Below, in pieces: positions 24,765 to 33,171 of a DNA stretch of 35,674 nt (its first letter is position 1; each line of letters starts with the position of its first letter). The DNA comes from Chlorobium sp. (GTDB lineage: Bacteria; Bacteroidota; Chlorobiia; Chlorobiales; Chlorobiaceae). The notes beneath the pieces were generated by a model that was given only the letters and a program-made list of their open reading frames with translations, was not told the origin of the DNA and made no database searches. Position numbers and translations under genes: made by a program. The stretch is taken from contig SZXY01000061.1 of assembly GCA_005843805.1 (NCBI GenBank), positions 1-35,674 on the forward strand, read 5' to 3'.

Positions 24765-25385
24765 ATGAGTGAGTATTTCAGGAATATAAAAACCGGCGCA
24801 GTTACGATTGCTACCGGAATGGGCATCACCCTGAAGCATTTTTTCAATGCGGTTCATCGCAAGGGCGATGCCGGTATTGATGATGTTGACTATTTCCGTC
24901 AGGTTGATGGTCTCTGCACCCTGCAGTATCCCCGTGAGGTGATCCCGACGCCAGCCAACGCTCGCTACCGCCTCTACAACAATATCGAGGATTGTATCGG
25001 CTGCGGGCAGTGTGACAGAGCCTGTCCGATTGCCTGTATCACGATCGAGACCATCAAGGTTGCACCCGATGATCTGGCGCTGTGCGGCAAGACTTCGGAT
25101 GGACAGCAGAAAAAGTTCTGGCTCCCTGTATTTGATATCGATGTGGCAAAATGCATGACCTGCGGTATCTGTACGACCGTATGTCCGACAGAGTGCCTTG
25201 TGCATACTCCGGTCAGTGATTTTTCCGAGTTTGACCGCAGCAACATGATCTATCATTTTGGAAACATGACCCGTCTGGAAGCCGAGGCAAAGCGTCGCAA
25301 GCTTGCTGAAATCCAGGCCAAGGCGCAGGCGGAAAAGGCAAAGAAGGCGGCGGAAGCCCAGCAGGAAAACAAGGGCGGAGAATAA
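24765..25385 (+). CDS. nuoI: NADH-quinone oxidoreductase subunit I (NuoI, 2x[4Fe-4S])
   Basis: A 206-residue ferredoxin-like subunit carrying clusters N6a and N6b. The first motif is CIGCGQCDRACP (C77, C80, C83, C87) and the second CMTCGICTTVCP (C130, C133, C136, C140). In this EFG-less complex it is the likely entry point for electrons from a soluble carrier. The last 35 residues are a lysine/alanine/glutamate-rich helix (AKAQAEKAKKAAEAQQ) not needed for the family fold, which may offer a docking surface. It begins 47 bases after nuoH. Confidence 0.95.
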   Translation: MSEYFRNIKTGAVTIATGMGITLKHFFNAVHRKGDAGIDDVDYFRQVDGLCTLQYPREVIPTPANARYRLYNNIEDCIGCGQCDRACPIACITIETIKVAPDDLALCGKTSDGQQKKFWLPVFDIDVAKCMTCGICTTVCPTECLVHTPVSDFSEFDRSNMIYHFGNMTRLEAEAKRRKLAEIQAKAQAEKAKKAAEAQQENKGGE

Positions 25386-25412
25386 GCGAACCAATTAATG
25401 TGCTCCAACACC

Positions 25413-25931
25413 ATGAGTAACCCAACGTATACGGTCATTTTTTATCTCTTTGCGGCAATTACGGTCTTTTCTGCCGCCTTTGTCGTGTTTTCACGCAATG
25501 TCATCTATTCCGCCTTTTCGCTCCTCTTTACCTTTTTTGGTGTTGCCGCTCTCTACGTCTTTCTGAGCGCTGACTTCATAGCAGTGACTCAGGTAGTGGT
25601 CTATGTCGGAGGTATCCTTGTGCTGCTCCTTTTTGGTGTGATGTTTACCAACAGTATCATGTTTACCGAGCTTAAAACCGATGTGCTTCATATCGTTCCT
25701 GGTACACTGCTGCTTTTTGGCATGATCGGGGCGATGCTCTATACCTTTTATACCACGCATGGCTGGATGCCTTCTGACGTGACACTGCAGGGCAGCATTG
25801 TCGAGCGCATTGGCTTTGAAACCATGTCACGCTATGTGCTTCCTTTTGAAATGGCCTCCATCCTGCTGCTTGCAGCGCTAATCGGAGCGGCATTTCTTGC
25901 ACGTTTTGAAAAGCCTGACAATAACGAATAA
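25413..25931 (+). CDS. nuoJ: NADH-quinone oxidoreductase subunit J (NuoJ/ND6)
   Basis: A 172-residue membrane subunit with five helices. The family motif FIAVTQVVVYVGGILVLLLF is clear in the third helix. The start is uncertain: ATG 25398 adds five residues (MCSNT) and ATG 25413 starts MSNPTYTVIFYLF; neither has a good ribosome binding site, and the shorter form is preferred. It starts 27 bases after nuoI (or 12 for the longer form). Confidence 0.92.
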   Translation: MSNPTYTVIFYLFAAITVFSAAFVVFSRNVIYSAFSLLFTFFGVAALYVFLSADFIAVTQVVVYVGGILVLLLFGVMFTNSIMFTELKTDVLHIVPGTLLLFGMIGAMLYTFYTTHGWMPSDVTLQGSIVERIGFETMSRYVLPFEMASILLLAALIGAAFLARFEKPDNNE

Positions 25932-25946
25932 TAAGCCGATAAAACA

Positions 25947-26264
25947 ATGGAACAGTTGACTACCATAGGACTCAATCACTATCTGACAATATCGGCCATT
26001 CTTCTCTGTCTGGGGCTTTTTGCAGTCATGACCAGAAAGAATGCCATCGTTATTCTGATGGGTGTTGAGCTTATTCTCAATGCCGCTAATATCAATTTTC
26101 TGGCATTCTCGAAGTATAACGGTGGAATGGAAGGGGTTATGATCTCTCTTTTCGTTATTGTGCTTGCCGCAGCGGAAGCTGCCATTGCGCTTGCCATCGT
26201 CATCAATATTTTCAAGATTTTCAAAAGTGTCGATGTATCGAGCATCGATTCGATGAAAGAGTAG
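25947..26264 (+). CDS. nuoK: NADH-quinone oxidoreductase subunit K (NuoK/ND4L)
   Basis: A 105-residue membrane subunit with three helices. The conserved membrane glutamates appear in MGVELILNAANINFLAF (helix 2) and AAAEAAIALAIVINIFK (helix 3), both part of the proton path. Length matches the family. It starts 15 bases after nuoJ and is followed by nuoL 50 bases later. Confidence 0.95.
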   Translation: MEQLTTIGLNHYLTISAILLCLGLFAVMTRKNAIVILMGVELILNAANINFLAFSKYNGGMEGVMISLFVIVLAAAEAAIALAIVINIFKIFKSVDVSSIDSMKE

Positions 26265-26314
26265 GGTGTAAAAGTTATTATCTGTTATAATTTTTTCGTG
26301 TAAACCAAAAGAAC

Positions 26315-28591
26315 ATGCACAGTTTAATTCAGTTATCAATAGTCGTACTGCTGTTGCCGCTGCTCTCGTTTGTCATTCTTATCTTTTTTAATCGCAGGCT
26401 ACCGCGAAGTGGCGATTTTTTGGGGGTTGGAATACTCGGGACAGCATTTGCACTGTCGGCTTACATTTTCTGGACAGTTATTGTGCAGACCTACGATCCG
26501 GCATTCAGGATTGCATGGGATTTTACCTGGATTGATTTAGGCAAGGTACCCGGAGTCGGTCCACTGCAGATAAAGATGGGTGTGGTGATCGACAACCTGA
26601 CAGCCATCATGCTTGCGATGGTAACGCTCATAAGTTTGCTTGTCCATCTCTACTCTACCGGATACATGGCCGGAGACAAGAATTACGGAAGGTATTTTGC
26701 CTTTCTCGGAATCTTTACATTCTCCATGCTCGGTATAGTTCTTTCGGACAACCTCTTTTCCATTTATATCTTCTGGGAGCTTGTCGGTCTTTCATCCTAT
26801 CTTCTTATCGGCTTTTTCTTTGAGAAGGACAGTGCGGCAGATGCTCAGAAAAAGGCATTTCTGGCCAACCGTGTCGGTGATATCGGCATGTGGCTCGGTA
26901 TTCTTATTCTTTATTCCCAGTTCCATACGTTCAGCTTTGTCGAGATCAATGCCAACCTTGCAGCAGGGAAGTTCGCTCTTTCCAATGCATGGCTGACCGC
27001 TGCAGGTATCCTGCTCTTTATGGGTTGTGTTGGCAAATCGGCACAGTTCCCGCTCCATATCTGGCTTCCTGACGCCATGGAAGGCCCGACACCTGTATCG
27101 GCCCTTATCCATGCGGCTACCATGGTTGCTGCCGGAGTCTATTTCGTTGCCCGAATATTTGTGATGCTCACGCCTGACGCTCTTCATCTGATTGCCTTTG
27201 TCGGAGCTTCGACAGCTTTCATGGCAGCAACAATTGCCATTACCCAGAACGACATCAAAAGGGTTCTGGCCTACTCGACAGTTTCACAGCTCGGTTACAT
27301 GGTGCTCGGCCTTGGTGTTGGAGCATACTCTGCTGCGCTTTTCCATCTCGTTACCCATGCATTTTTCAAGGCCTGTCTCTTTCTTGGTTCCGGTGCAATC
27401 ATTCACGCAATGCACCATGAACAGGATATGCGCTGGATGGGCGGTCTTCGCAAACACATGCCATGGACATTTGCAACATTCACTCTTGCAACGCTAGCCC
27501 TTGCCGGTTTGCCGCTGACCAGCGGATTCATGAGCAAGGATGCCATTCTTGCCGGCGCCATTGGTTTTGCCAAGGTTGAAGGTGGCGGTATTTTCTACCT
27601 TATTCCCGTTCTTGGTTTCTTTTCCGCCATGCTTACCGCCTTCTATATGGGAAGGCAGATCTGGCTTGTCTTCTTTGGTGAAAGCCGTACTCATCTGAAA
27701 CCGGCAGAAGATCATCATGGCCACGATGTCCATGATGCACACCACGGTGCCCACGATGACCACGACTGTCACGAAGAGCATCACGGTGTCCATGAAGTTT
27801 CCTGGAACATGAGAGCGCCTCTTGTCATTCTTGCTGCTCTTTCAGTCTTTTTTGTCTATTCCCCTGATCCTCTCGATGGCGCGAAGGGTTGGTTCATGAA
27901 GATGATTCAGACGCCGGAAACCGTTGTTGGAGAGGCCTCACTCCAAAAGGCTGCCGCTCTTCGGAGTGGTGTCGCTCCCTTGATAGCCGAAGCGGTTCTT
28001 CCACCTGCCGGTCACGCAGAAACAGATTCTCACGCTGCTGCTGCAGCCCCTTCACATGCTGCACCTGCCGGCGTTCATACTTTTGCCGATCCACGCCAGG
28101 CGGAAATTGCCCATGCCGCACACGCTGCTCACTTCCCGGCAATTTATATATCGAGCATTATGGTTGTGCTTGGAATCAGCATGGCCTTCATTGTCTATGT
28201 TTTCAGAATTATCGACCCCGAAAAGACGGCAATCTCTATCAGACCACTCTATCTCTTTTCGCTCAACAAATGGTACTGGGACGAGATCTATGAGGCCACC
28301 TTTATCAAGGGTTCCATTGTGCTTTCCAAAGTGTTTGCCTGGTTTGACACCAATATTGTTGATGGTCTCGTCAACGGTGTCGCTTTCACGGTCAAGAAAT
28401 TTGCCTTTGCCAATGGAAGTTTCGACAAATATGTTGTTGATGGCCTGGTGAACTTTACGGCTTTCAGTGTGAATACAACAGGAGCCGTATTGAGAAAGCT
28501 GCAGACCGGAAAGGTTCAGACATACGTTGTGATGCTGATTCTTGCGGTTTTCGGTTACTTTGTCTATTACTTTACACGACTGGTCTACTAA
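26315..28591 (+). CDS. nuoL: NADH-quinone oxidoreductase subunit L (NuoL/ND5)
   Basis: A 758-residue antiporter-like proton channel subunit, clearly longer than E. coli NuoL (613). The core is normal: the NuoL N-terminal block, YIFWELVGLSSYLLIGFFFE with the key glutamate, HIWLPDAMEGPTPVSALIHAATMVAAGVY (residues near 245-270) and ITQNDIKRVLAYSTVSQLGY. Extra length comes from a histidine/acid-rich loop at about 465-494 and an alanine/histidine-rich stretch at about 565-610, both before the C-terminal lateral helix. The rest of the C-terminus (YEATFIKGSIVLSKVFAWFD) fits the long amphipathic helix and anchor. Confidence 0.95.
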   Translation: MHSLIQLSIVVLLLPLLSFVILIFFNRRLPRSGDFLGVGILGTAFALSAYIFWTVIVQTYDPAFRIAWDFTWIDLGKVPGVGPLQIKMGVVIDNLTAIMLAMVTLISLLVHLYSTGYMAGDKNYGRYFAFLGIFTFSMLGIVLSDNLFSIYIFWELVGLSSYLLIGFFFEKDSAADAQKKAFLANRVGDIGMWLGILILYSQFHTFSFVEINANLAAGKFALSNAWLTAAGILLFMGCVGKSAQFPLHIWLPDAMEGPTPVSALIHAATMVAAGVYFVARIFVMLTPDALHLIAFVGASTAFMAATIAITQNDIKRVLAYSTVSQLGYMVLGLGVGAYSAALFHLVTHAFFKACLFLGSGAIIHAMHHEQDMRWMGGLRKHMPWTFATFTLATLALAGLPLTSGFMSKDAILAGAIGFAKVEGGGIFYLIPVLGFFSAMLTAFYMGRQIWLVFFGESRTHLKPAEDHHGHDVHDAHHGAHDDHDCHEEHHGVHEVSWNMRAPLVILAALSVFFVYSPDPLDGAKGWFMKMIQTPETVVGEASLQKAAALRSGVAPLIAEAVLPPAGHAETDSHAAAAAPSHAAPAGVHTFADPRQAEIAHAAHAAHFPAIYISSIMVVLGISMAFIVYVFRIIDPEKTAISIRPLYLFSLNKWYWDEIYEATFIKGSIVLSKVFAWFDTNIVDGLVNGVAFTVKKFAFANGSFDKYVVDGLVNFTAFSVNTTGAVLRKLQTGKVQTYVVMLILAVFGYFVYYFTRLVY

Positions 28592-28635
28592 CAGGGATTT
28601 ACTTTTAATCTGAAAACTTACAGATAATACGGAAC

Positions 28636-30273
28636 ATGCTGAGTTTAATTGTTTTTCTGCCAATTATTGCCGGTCTGGTTATTCTTGCCGTGCCTTCATC
28701 GCAAAAGCAGATAATCAGGATTGTTTCATTGCTTGCCTCTCTTGCGCAGGTGGTGTTGTCGGTTCTGATCTGGCGAGCGTATGATCCATCTCTTCCAGGA
28801 ATAACTGCTGGCCCGGGCGGGAGTCCTCTGGGCTCATTCCAGTTCGTCGAAAAGCTTCCCTGGATCAGTCTCAATCTCGGCGGCTTTGGTTCCCTCAACA
28901 TCGAGTATTTCCTCGGTATAGATGGAATTTCGGTCACCATGGTTATCCTGACAGCACTGATCTCGGCAATCGGCATTCTTTCAAGCTGGACAATCCAGAA
29001 ACAGGTCAAAGGGTATTTCATCCTTTACAACCTGCTTGCATCGGCCATGATGGGATGTTTTGTAGCACTTGATTTCTTCCTTTTCTATGTGTTCTGGGAA
29101 ATCATGCTTCTTCCGATGTACTTCCTTATCGGTATCTGGGGTGGCCCTAACCGTGAATATGCGGCTATCAAGTTTTTCCTTTATACCCTGTTTGGTTCCG
29201 TTTTCATGCTGCTTGTCATGATCGGGCTCTACTTCAGCGTTATTGACCCTGTTACCGGCAACCATACCTTCAGCCTCGTTGCCATGGCAAGCCAGGAGAA
29301 CTATATCAAGGATGCCATTCTTGGGCCTGACAATGTCATGTGGCGTTATGTCGCCTTCATTGTGCTCTTTATCGGTTTTGCCATCAAGGTTCCAATGTTC
29401 CCGTTCCATACATGGTTGCCTGACGCACACGTTGAAGCACCTACACCTATTTCGGTTATTCTTGCCGGTGTGCTTCTGAAGCTTGGTACCTATGGAATGA
29501 TGCGTATCAACTTCCCGCTTTTCCCTGAAGTGTTCCATGCCTCGATGTATGTGATTGGGATTTTTGGCGCTATCAATATTATTTATGGAGCCTTCTGTGC
29601 ACTTGCACAGCAGGATCTCAAAAAGATGGTTGCCTACTCTTCCATCAGTCACATGGGCTATGTCCTGCTTGGCCTTGCTGCCGGAAACAGTGAGGGTATG
29701 GTTGGCGCACTCTACCAGATGTTCAACCACGGCACCATTACTGCCATGCTCTTCCTTTTGGTCGGTGTTATTTATGATCGTGCACATACCCGCCAGATCG
29801 ACAAGTTCGGCGGTCTTGCCTCATACATGCCTGTCTATGCGGCGGTCGTTACCATAGCATGGTTTGCCTCGCTTGGACTTCCTGGCCTGAGCGGCTTTAT
29901 TTCAGAGGCTTTTGTCTTTGTCGGTGCATTCAGTTCTGTGACAACCCGATATATCGCCATGGTTTCGGTGCTTGGTATCGTTTTTGGTGCAGCCTACCTG
30001 CTCTGGTCACTGCAGAGGGTATTCCTCGGAAAGAGGAAAGCCGATGCAGCTTATGATATCGAGGTCGGTGAGGATGGTCATGAGCATATCCATTTCCATG
30101 ACTGGAAAGGAAAGCTCGATCTGGATGGTCGTGAACTTGCCATGCTTGTGCCACTTGCCGTGATCATCATTTTCCTTGGTATCTATCCGATGCCAGTGCT
30201 CGGCATGTTGACCACCAGCATCAACAAGCTGGTAGAAGTACTTTCCCCGGTCGTGATGACAACTATGAATTAA
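28636..30273 (+). CDS. nuoM: NADH-quinone oxidoreductase subunit M (NuoM/ND4)
   Basis: A 545-residue antiporter-like proton channel subunit with about fourteen helices. Motifs include FYVFWEIMLLPMYFLIGIWGG with the conserved glutamate, FHTWLPDAHVEAPTPISVILAGVLLKLG, and QQDLKKMVAYSSISHMGYV. Near the C-terminus there is a short acidic and histidine-rich loop (EDGHEHIHFHDWKGK, about 478-492). It lies 44 bases after nuoL and 38 bases before nuoN. Confidence 0.95.
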   Translation: MLSLIVFLPIIAGLVILAVPSSQKQIIRIVSLLASLAQVVLSVLIWRAYDPSLPGITAGPGGSPLGSFQFVEKLPWISLNLGGFGSLNIEYFLGIDGISVTMVILTALISAIGILSSWTIQKQVKGYFILYNLLASAMMGCFVALDFFLFYVFWEIMLLPMYFLIGIWGGPNREYAAIKFFLYTLFGSVFMLLVMIGLYFSVIDPVTGNHTFSLVAMASQENYIKDAILGPDNVMWRYVAFIVLFIGFAIKVPMFPFHTWLPDAHVEAPTPISVILAGVLLKLGTYGMMRINFPLFPEVFHASMYVIGIFGAINIIYGAFCALAQQDLKKMVAYSSISHMGYVLLGLAAGNSEGMVGALYQMFNHGTITAMLFLLVGVIYDRAHTRQIDKFGGLASYMPVYAAVVTIAWFASLGLPGLSGFISEAFVFVGAFSSVTTRYIAMVSVLGIVFGAAYLLWSLQRVFLGKRKADAAYDIEVGEDGHEHIHFHDWKGKLDLDGRELAMLVPLAVIIIFLGIYPMPVLGMLTTSINKLVEVLSPVVMTTMN

Positions 30274-30311
30274 TTGCCTTGAATGAGGTAAAAGAATAAA
30301 CGAAGAGAATT

Positions 30312-31847
30312 ATGTTCGAGCTGCCATCAGGTGCTGAAATTCAAGGTATCATTGCAAGTCTGGAAGCAAGCGTTGGATTTTTTATACCTGAACTTTATCT
30401 GTCCGTGCTTTTTATGCTGCTGATCGTTGTCGATCTGTTTGCAAAAGGCCGCAAAAACAACCTGCTCTCAATAACAACCCTTCTTGGGCTTGCGGGCAGC
30501 ATCTTTTTCATATACCAGCAGCATTCCATGCAGCCGGGGGAGTTCTTTTTCGGGATGTATGTCCTTGACGAGTTCGCTCTCTTTTTTAAATACCTCTTTG
30601 TGATTTCGGCCATGATTGCCGTTGTCATCACGATGGCCGACGAGCAGTTCGACCGGGAGGTAAAAAGCATCGGAGAGTACTATGCACTTATCGTGGCCAT
30701 GCTGATCGGCATGATCATGATGGCCTCTTCAGCCGACCTCATGATGATTATCCTCTCGATGGAGTTGGTCAGTCTGACCGCCTACATCCTTACCGGATAT
30801 TTCAAACGCGATCCTCGCTCCTCGGAAGCTGCACTGAAATATCTTGTCTATGGCGCTGTATCATCAGGCCTCATGATTTACGGTTTTTCACTGATTTACG
30901 GTCTTACCGCCCAGACCAATCTTATTAAAATCAGTGCTGAACTCTCTGCACATGGCTACGATCCGGTGGTGATGATTCTTGCTTCACTTATTGTGCTTGC
31001 TGGCTTCGGTTACAAGATCGGTGCAGTACCTTTTCACTTCTGGAGTCCTGACGTTTACGAAGGCGCTCCGACTCCCATTACCGCATACCTCTCTGTTGCT
31101 TCCAAAGCTTCAGGTTTTGCCCTGCTCATGCGCTTTTTCTATATAGCCGTGCCGCATGTAGTAAATCCTTACGAGGACATTATCGGTATTGACTGGGTGT
31201 CGCTGCTCATCATTCTCTCCATTGCTTCAATGATTTATGGCAACGTCGTTGCCCTCTGGCAGAAAAACGTCAAGCGTCTTCTTGCCTACTCCTCTATTGC
31301 TCATGCCGGTTATCTCCTGCTTGGCATCATTGTGATGGACCAGCTTGGTACCCAGGCAACCCTCTTTTATCTGCTCTCCTATTTTCTTGTCAACTTCGGA
31401 GCATTCTATGTTGTCATTCTTATCGCCAACAAGACTGGCAGCGAAAACCTCGATGATTATCGCGGTCTTGGCAAAAGAATGCCTCTTGCAGGTGCAGCAT
31501 TGACTGTTTTTCTCATCTCACTTGTCGGTCTTCCTCCGACCGTGGGTTTCATCGGCAAGCTTATGATTTTTTCTGCATTGCTTGCCAAAGGTTCCCTCTA
31601 TATCTGGCTTGCACTTATCGGCGTGATGACCAGCGTTATTTCGCTTTACTACTACATGCTGATACCGCTCAACATGTATCTTCGCGATTCAGAGCAGCAT
31701 GGAGAAAAGAACATGGATTCAGGTATGCTTGCCAAAGTTCTCATGGCTCTTTTGATGATTCTGACGCTCTATTTTGGTCTCTTTTTTCAGCCACTCTCGG
31801 ATTTTGCCAAATATTCTTCGGCTATGTTCGGCGTGAAGCTCTATTAA
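30312..31847 (+). CDS. nuoN: NADH-quinone oxidoreductase subunit N (NuoN/ND2)
   Basis: A 511-residue antiporter-like subunit and the last gene of the operon. Motifs include MIILSMELVSLTAYILTGYF with the conserved glutamate, VPFHFWSPDVYEGAPTPITA and NVKRLLAYSSIAHAGYLLLG. Length and helix pattern match the family. A strong terminator follows 42 bases later, which separates the complex from the hydrogenase genes. Confidence 0.95.
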   Translation: MFELPSGAEIQGIIASLEASVGFFIPELYLSVLFMLLIVVDLFAKGRKNNLLSITTLLGLAGSIFFIYQQHSMQPGEFFFGMYVLDEFALFFKYLFVISAMIAVVITMADEQFDREVKSIGEYYALIVAMLIGMIMMASSADLMMIILSMELVSLTAYILTGYFKRDPRSSEAALKYLVYGAVSSGLMIYGFSLIYGLTAQTNLIKISAELSAHGYDPVVMILASLIVLAGFGYKIGAVPFHFWSPDVYEGAPTPITAYLSVASKASGFALLMRFFYIAVPHVVNPYEDIIGIDWVSLLIILSIASMIYGNVVALWQKNVKRLLAYSSIAHAGYLLLGIIVMDQLGTQATLFYLLSYFLVNFGAFYVVILIANKTGSENLDDYRGLGKRMPLAGAALTVFLISLVGLPPTVGFIGKLMIFSALLAKGSLYIWLALIGVMTSVISLYYYMLIPLNMYLRDSEQHGEKNMDSGMLAKVLMALLMILTLYFGLFFQPLSDFAKYSSAMFGVKLY

Positions 31848-31888
31848 AGAGGAAAAGCAGCCCCTTCCCTATAAAATTTTTTATTTCC

Positions 31889-31924
31889 CCCCGTCTATCC
31901 AGCAGGATCGGCGGGGTTTTTTTT
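31889..31924 (+). terminator. Strong rho-independent terminator of the nuo operon
   Basis: CCCCG (31889-31893) pairs with CGGGG (31912-31916); the stem continues through a wobble and a C-G pair, one mismatch and then ATCC with GGAT around an AGCA loop. Eight T residues (31917-31924) follow at once. This is the clearest terminator in the window apart from the one after the tRNA. Confidence 0.9.
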
Positions 31925-32060
31925 GGAAAATTCAGTCAACAATCGTTATTATAAAGAAAAACAGTTTCTCTACTTATCAGAAGCTGCCCGTCTGAAATAT
32001 CCCTGTTTTTCCTTACATTTTATTCGATCTGTTTTCTCGATAATCTGATCCTTTCAAAAC

Positions 32061-32066
32061 GGAGGT
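32061..32066 (+). promoter_or_regulatory. Ribosome binding site of hupS
   Basis: GGAGGT lies four bases before ATG 32071. It confirms the start and thereby the full Tat signal sequence. No confident promoter hexamers were found in 31925-32060. Confidence 0.7.
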
Positions 32067-32070
32067 AGTA

Positions 32071-33156
32071 ATGCAAAGCAACCAGACCTTTGCTGATATT
32101 TTCAGGGCCAGGGGAGTAAGCCGCAGGGACTTTCTCAAGTTCTGTACTCTTACCTCGGTCTATCTCGGTCTTTCACCTTCCATGGTTCCGGCTATTGTTG
32201 AGGCCATGGAAAAAAAGCCGAGAACCCCGGTTATCTGGATTCACGGTCTTGAATGTACCTGCTGTTCAGAATCTTTTATCCGCTCTTCCCACCCGAGCAT
32301 CGAAGATCTTCTTTTCAACATGATTTCGCTTGACTACGATGACCTGCTCAGCGCAGCAGCGGGCCATCAGCTTGAGGATGTCCGACGCAAGATCATGAAA
32401 GATTACAAGGGTAAATACATCCTTGCCGTTGAAGGAAACGTATCGACCAAAGATGATGGAGTCTACTGCATGGTAGGTGGTGATTCGTTCCTGAATACCC
32501 TGAAAGAAACTGCTGCCGATGCTGCAGCAATTATTGCCTGGGGCAACTGTGCTTCATTTGGTTGTGTACAGAATGCCGATCCAAATCCCACCGGTGCCGC
32601 TCCGGTATCAGAGATCATCAAGGACAAGCCAATCGTCAAGGTTCCGGGATGTCCGCCAATATCGGAGGTCATGACCGGCGTTATTGCCCATTTCCATACT
32701 TTCGGTACACTGCCCGAACTTGACCGTCTGGGTCGTCCCAAAGCATTTTACAAGACAAGGATTCACGACAAGTGCTACAGGCGTGCATTTTATGATGCAG
32801 GCATGTTTGTCAGAAGCTTTGATGACGAAGCCACAAGAAAAGGGTGGTGTCTCTACAAGATGGGTTGCAAAGGCCCGACCACCTACAACGCATGTTCAAA
32901 GATTCAGTGGAACGGTGGTACAAGTTTTCCCATTGGTTCCGGACACCCATGTATTGGCTGTTCCGAGCCTAATTTCTGGGACAGAGGTCCATTCTACAGC
33001 AGGCTTGCTGAAGTGCCGTTTCTTGGCAGTGACAGCAATGCCGACAAGATCGGCGTTATTGCCGTTGGTGCAGCCGCAGTTGGCGCTGCCGCGCATGCTG
33101 CCGTGACAGCAGTGAAAAAGGCAAAAGCAGGCAGTGAAGATAACGACAAAGCATAA
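32071..33156 (+). CDS. hupS: [NiFe]-hydrogenase small subunit, membrane-bound uptake type
   Basis: A 361-residue electron-transfer subunit of a group 1 uptake hydrogenase. A Tat signal (SRRDFLKFC at 17-25) directs it across the membrane, and a hydrophobic C-terminal helix (about 326-348) anchors it. Proximal cluster cysteines are C62, C64 and C65 (ECTCC), C160 and C165 (CASFGC) and C194 (VPGCPP). Distal ligands are H232, C235, C260 and C266; medial ligands are C275, C294 and C297. The two extra cysteines, C64 and C165, match the [4Fe-3S] pattern of oxygen-tolerant enzymes such as E. coli Hyd-1. hupL follows 15 bases later. Confidence 0.95.
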   Translation: MQSNQTFADIFRARGVSRRDFLKFCTLTSVYLGLSPSMVPAIVEAMEKKPRTPVIWIHGLECTCCSESFIRSSHPSIEDLLFNMISLDYDDLLSAAAGHQLEDVRRKIMKDYKGKYILAVEGNVSTKDDGVYCMVGGDSFLNTLKETAADAAAIIAWGNCASFGCVQNADPNPTGAAPVSEIIKDKPIVKVPGCPPISEVMTGVIAHFHTFGTLPELDRLGRPKAFYKTRIHDKCYRRAFYDAGMFVRSFDDEATRKGWCLYKMGCKGPTTYNACSKIQWNGGTSFPIGSGHPCIGCSEPNFWDRGPFYSRLAEVPFLGSDSNADKIGVIAVGAAAVGAAAHAAVTAVKKAKAGSEDNDKA

Positions 33157-33171
33157 TCCAGGGAGTAGCTC

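Noticed and set aside
28981-29787. 268-codon minus-strand frame opposite nuoM
   Set aside because: It is antisense to a certain membrane subunit; histidine-rich text arises from reverse reading of hydrophobic codons.
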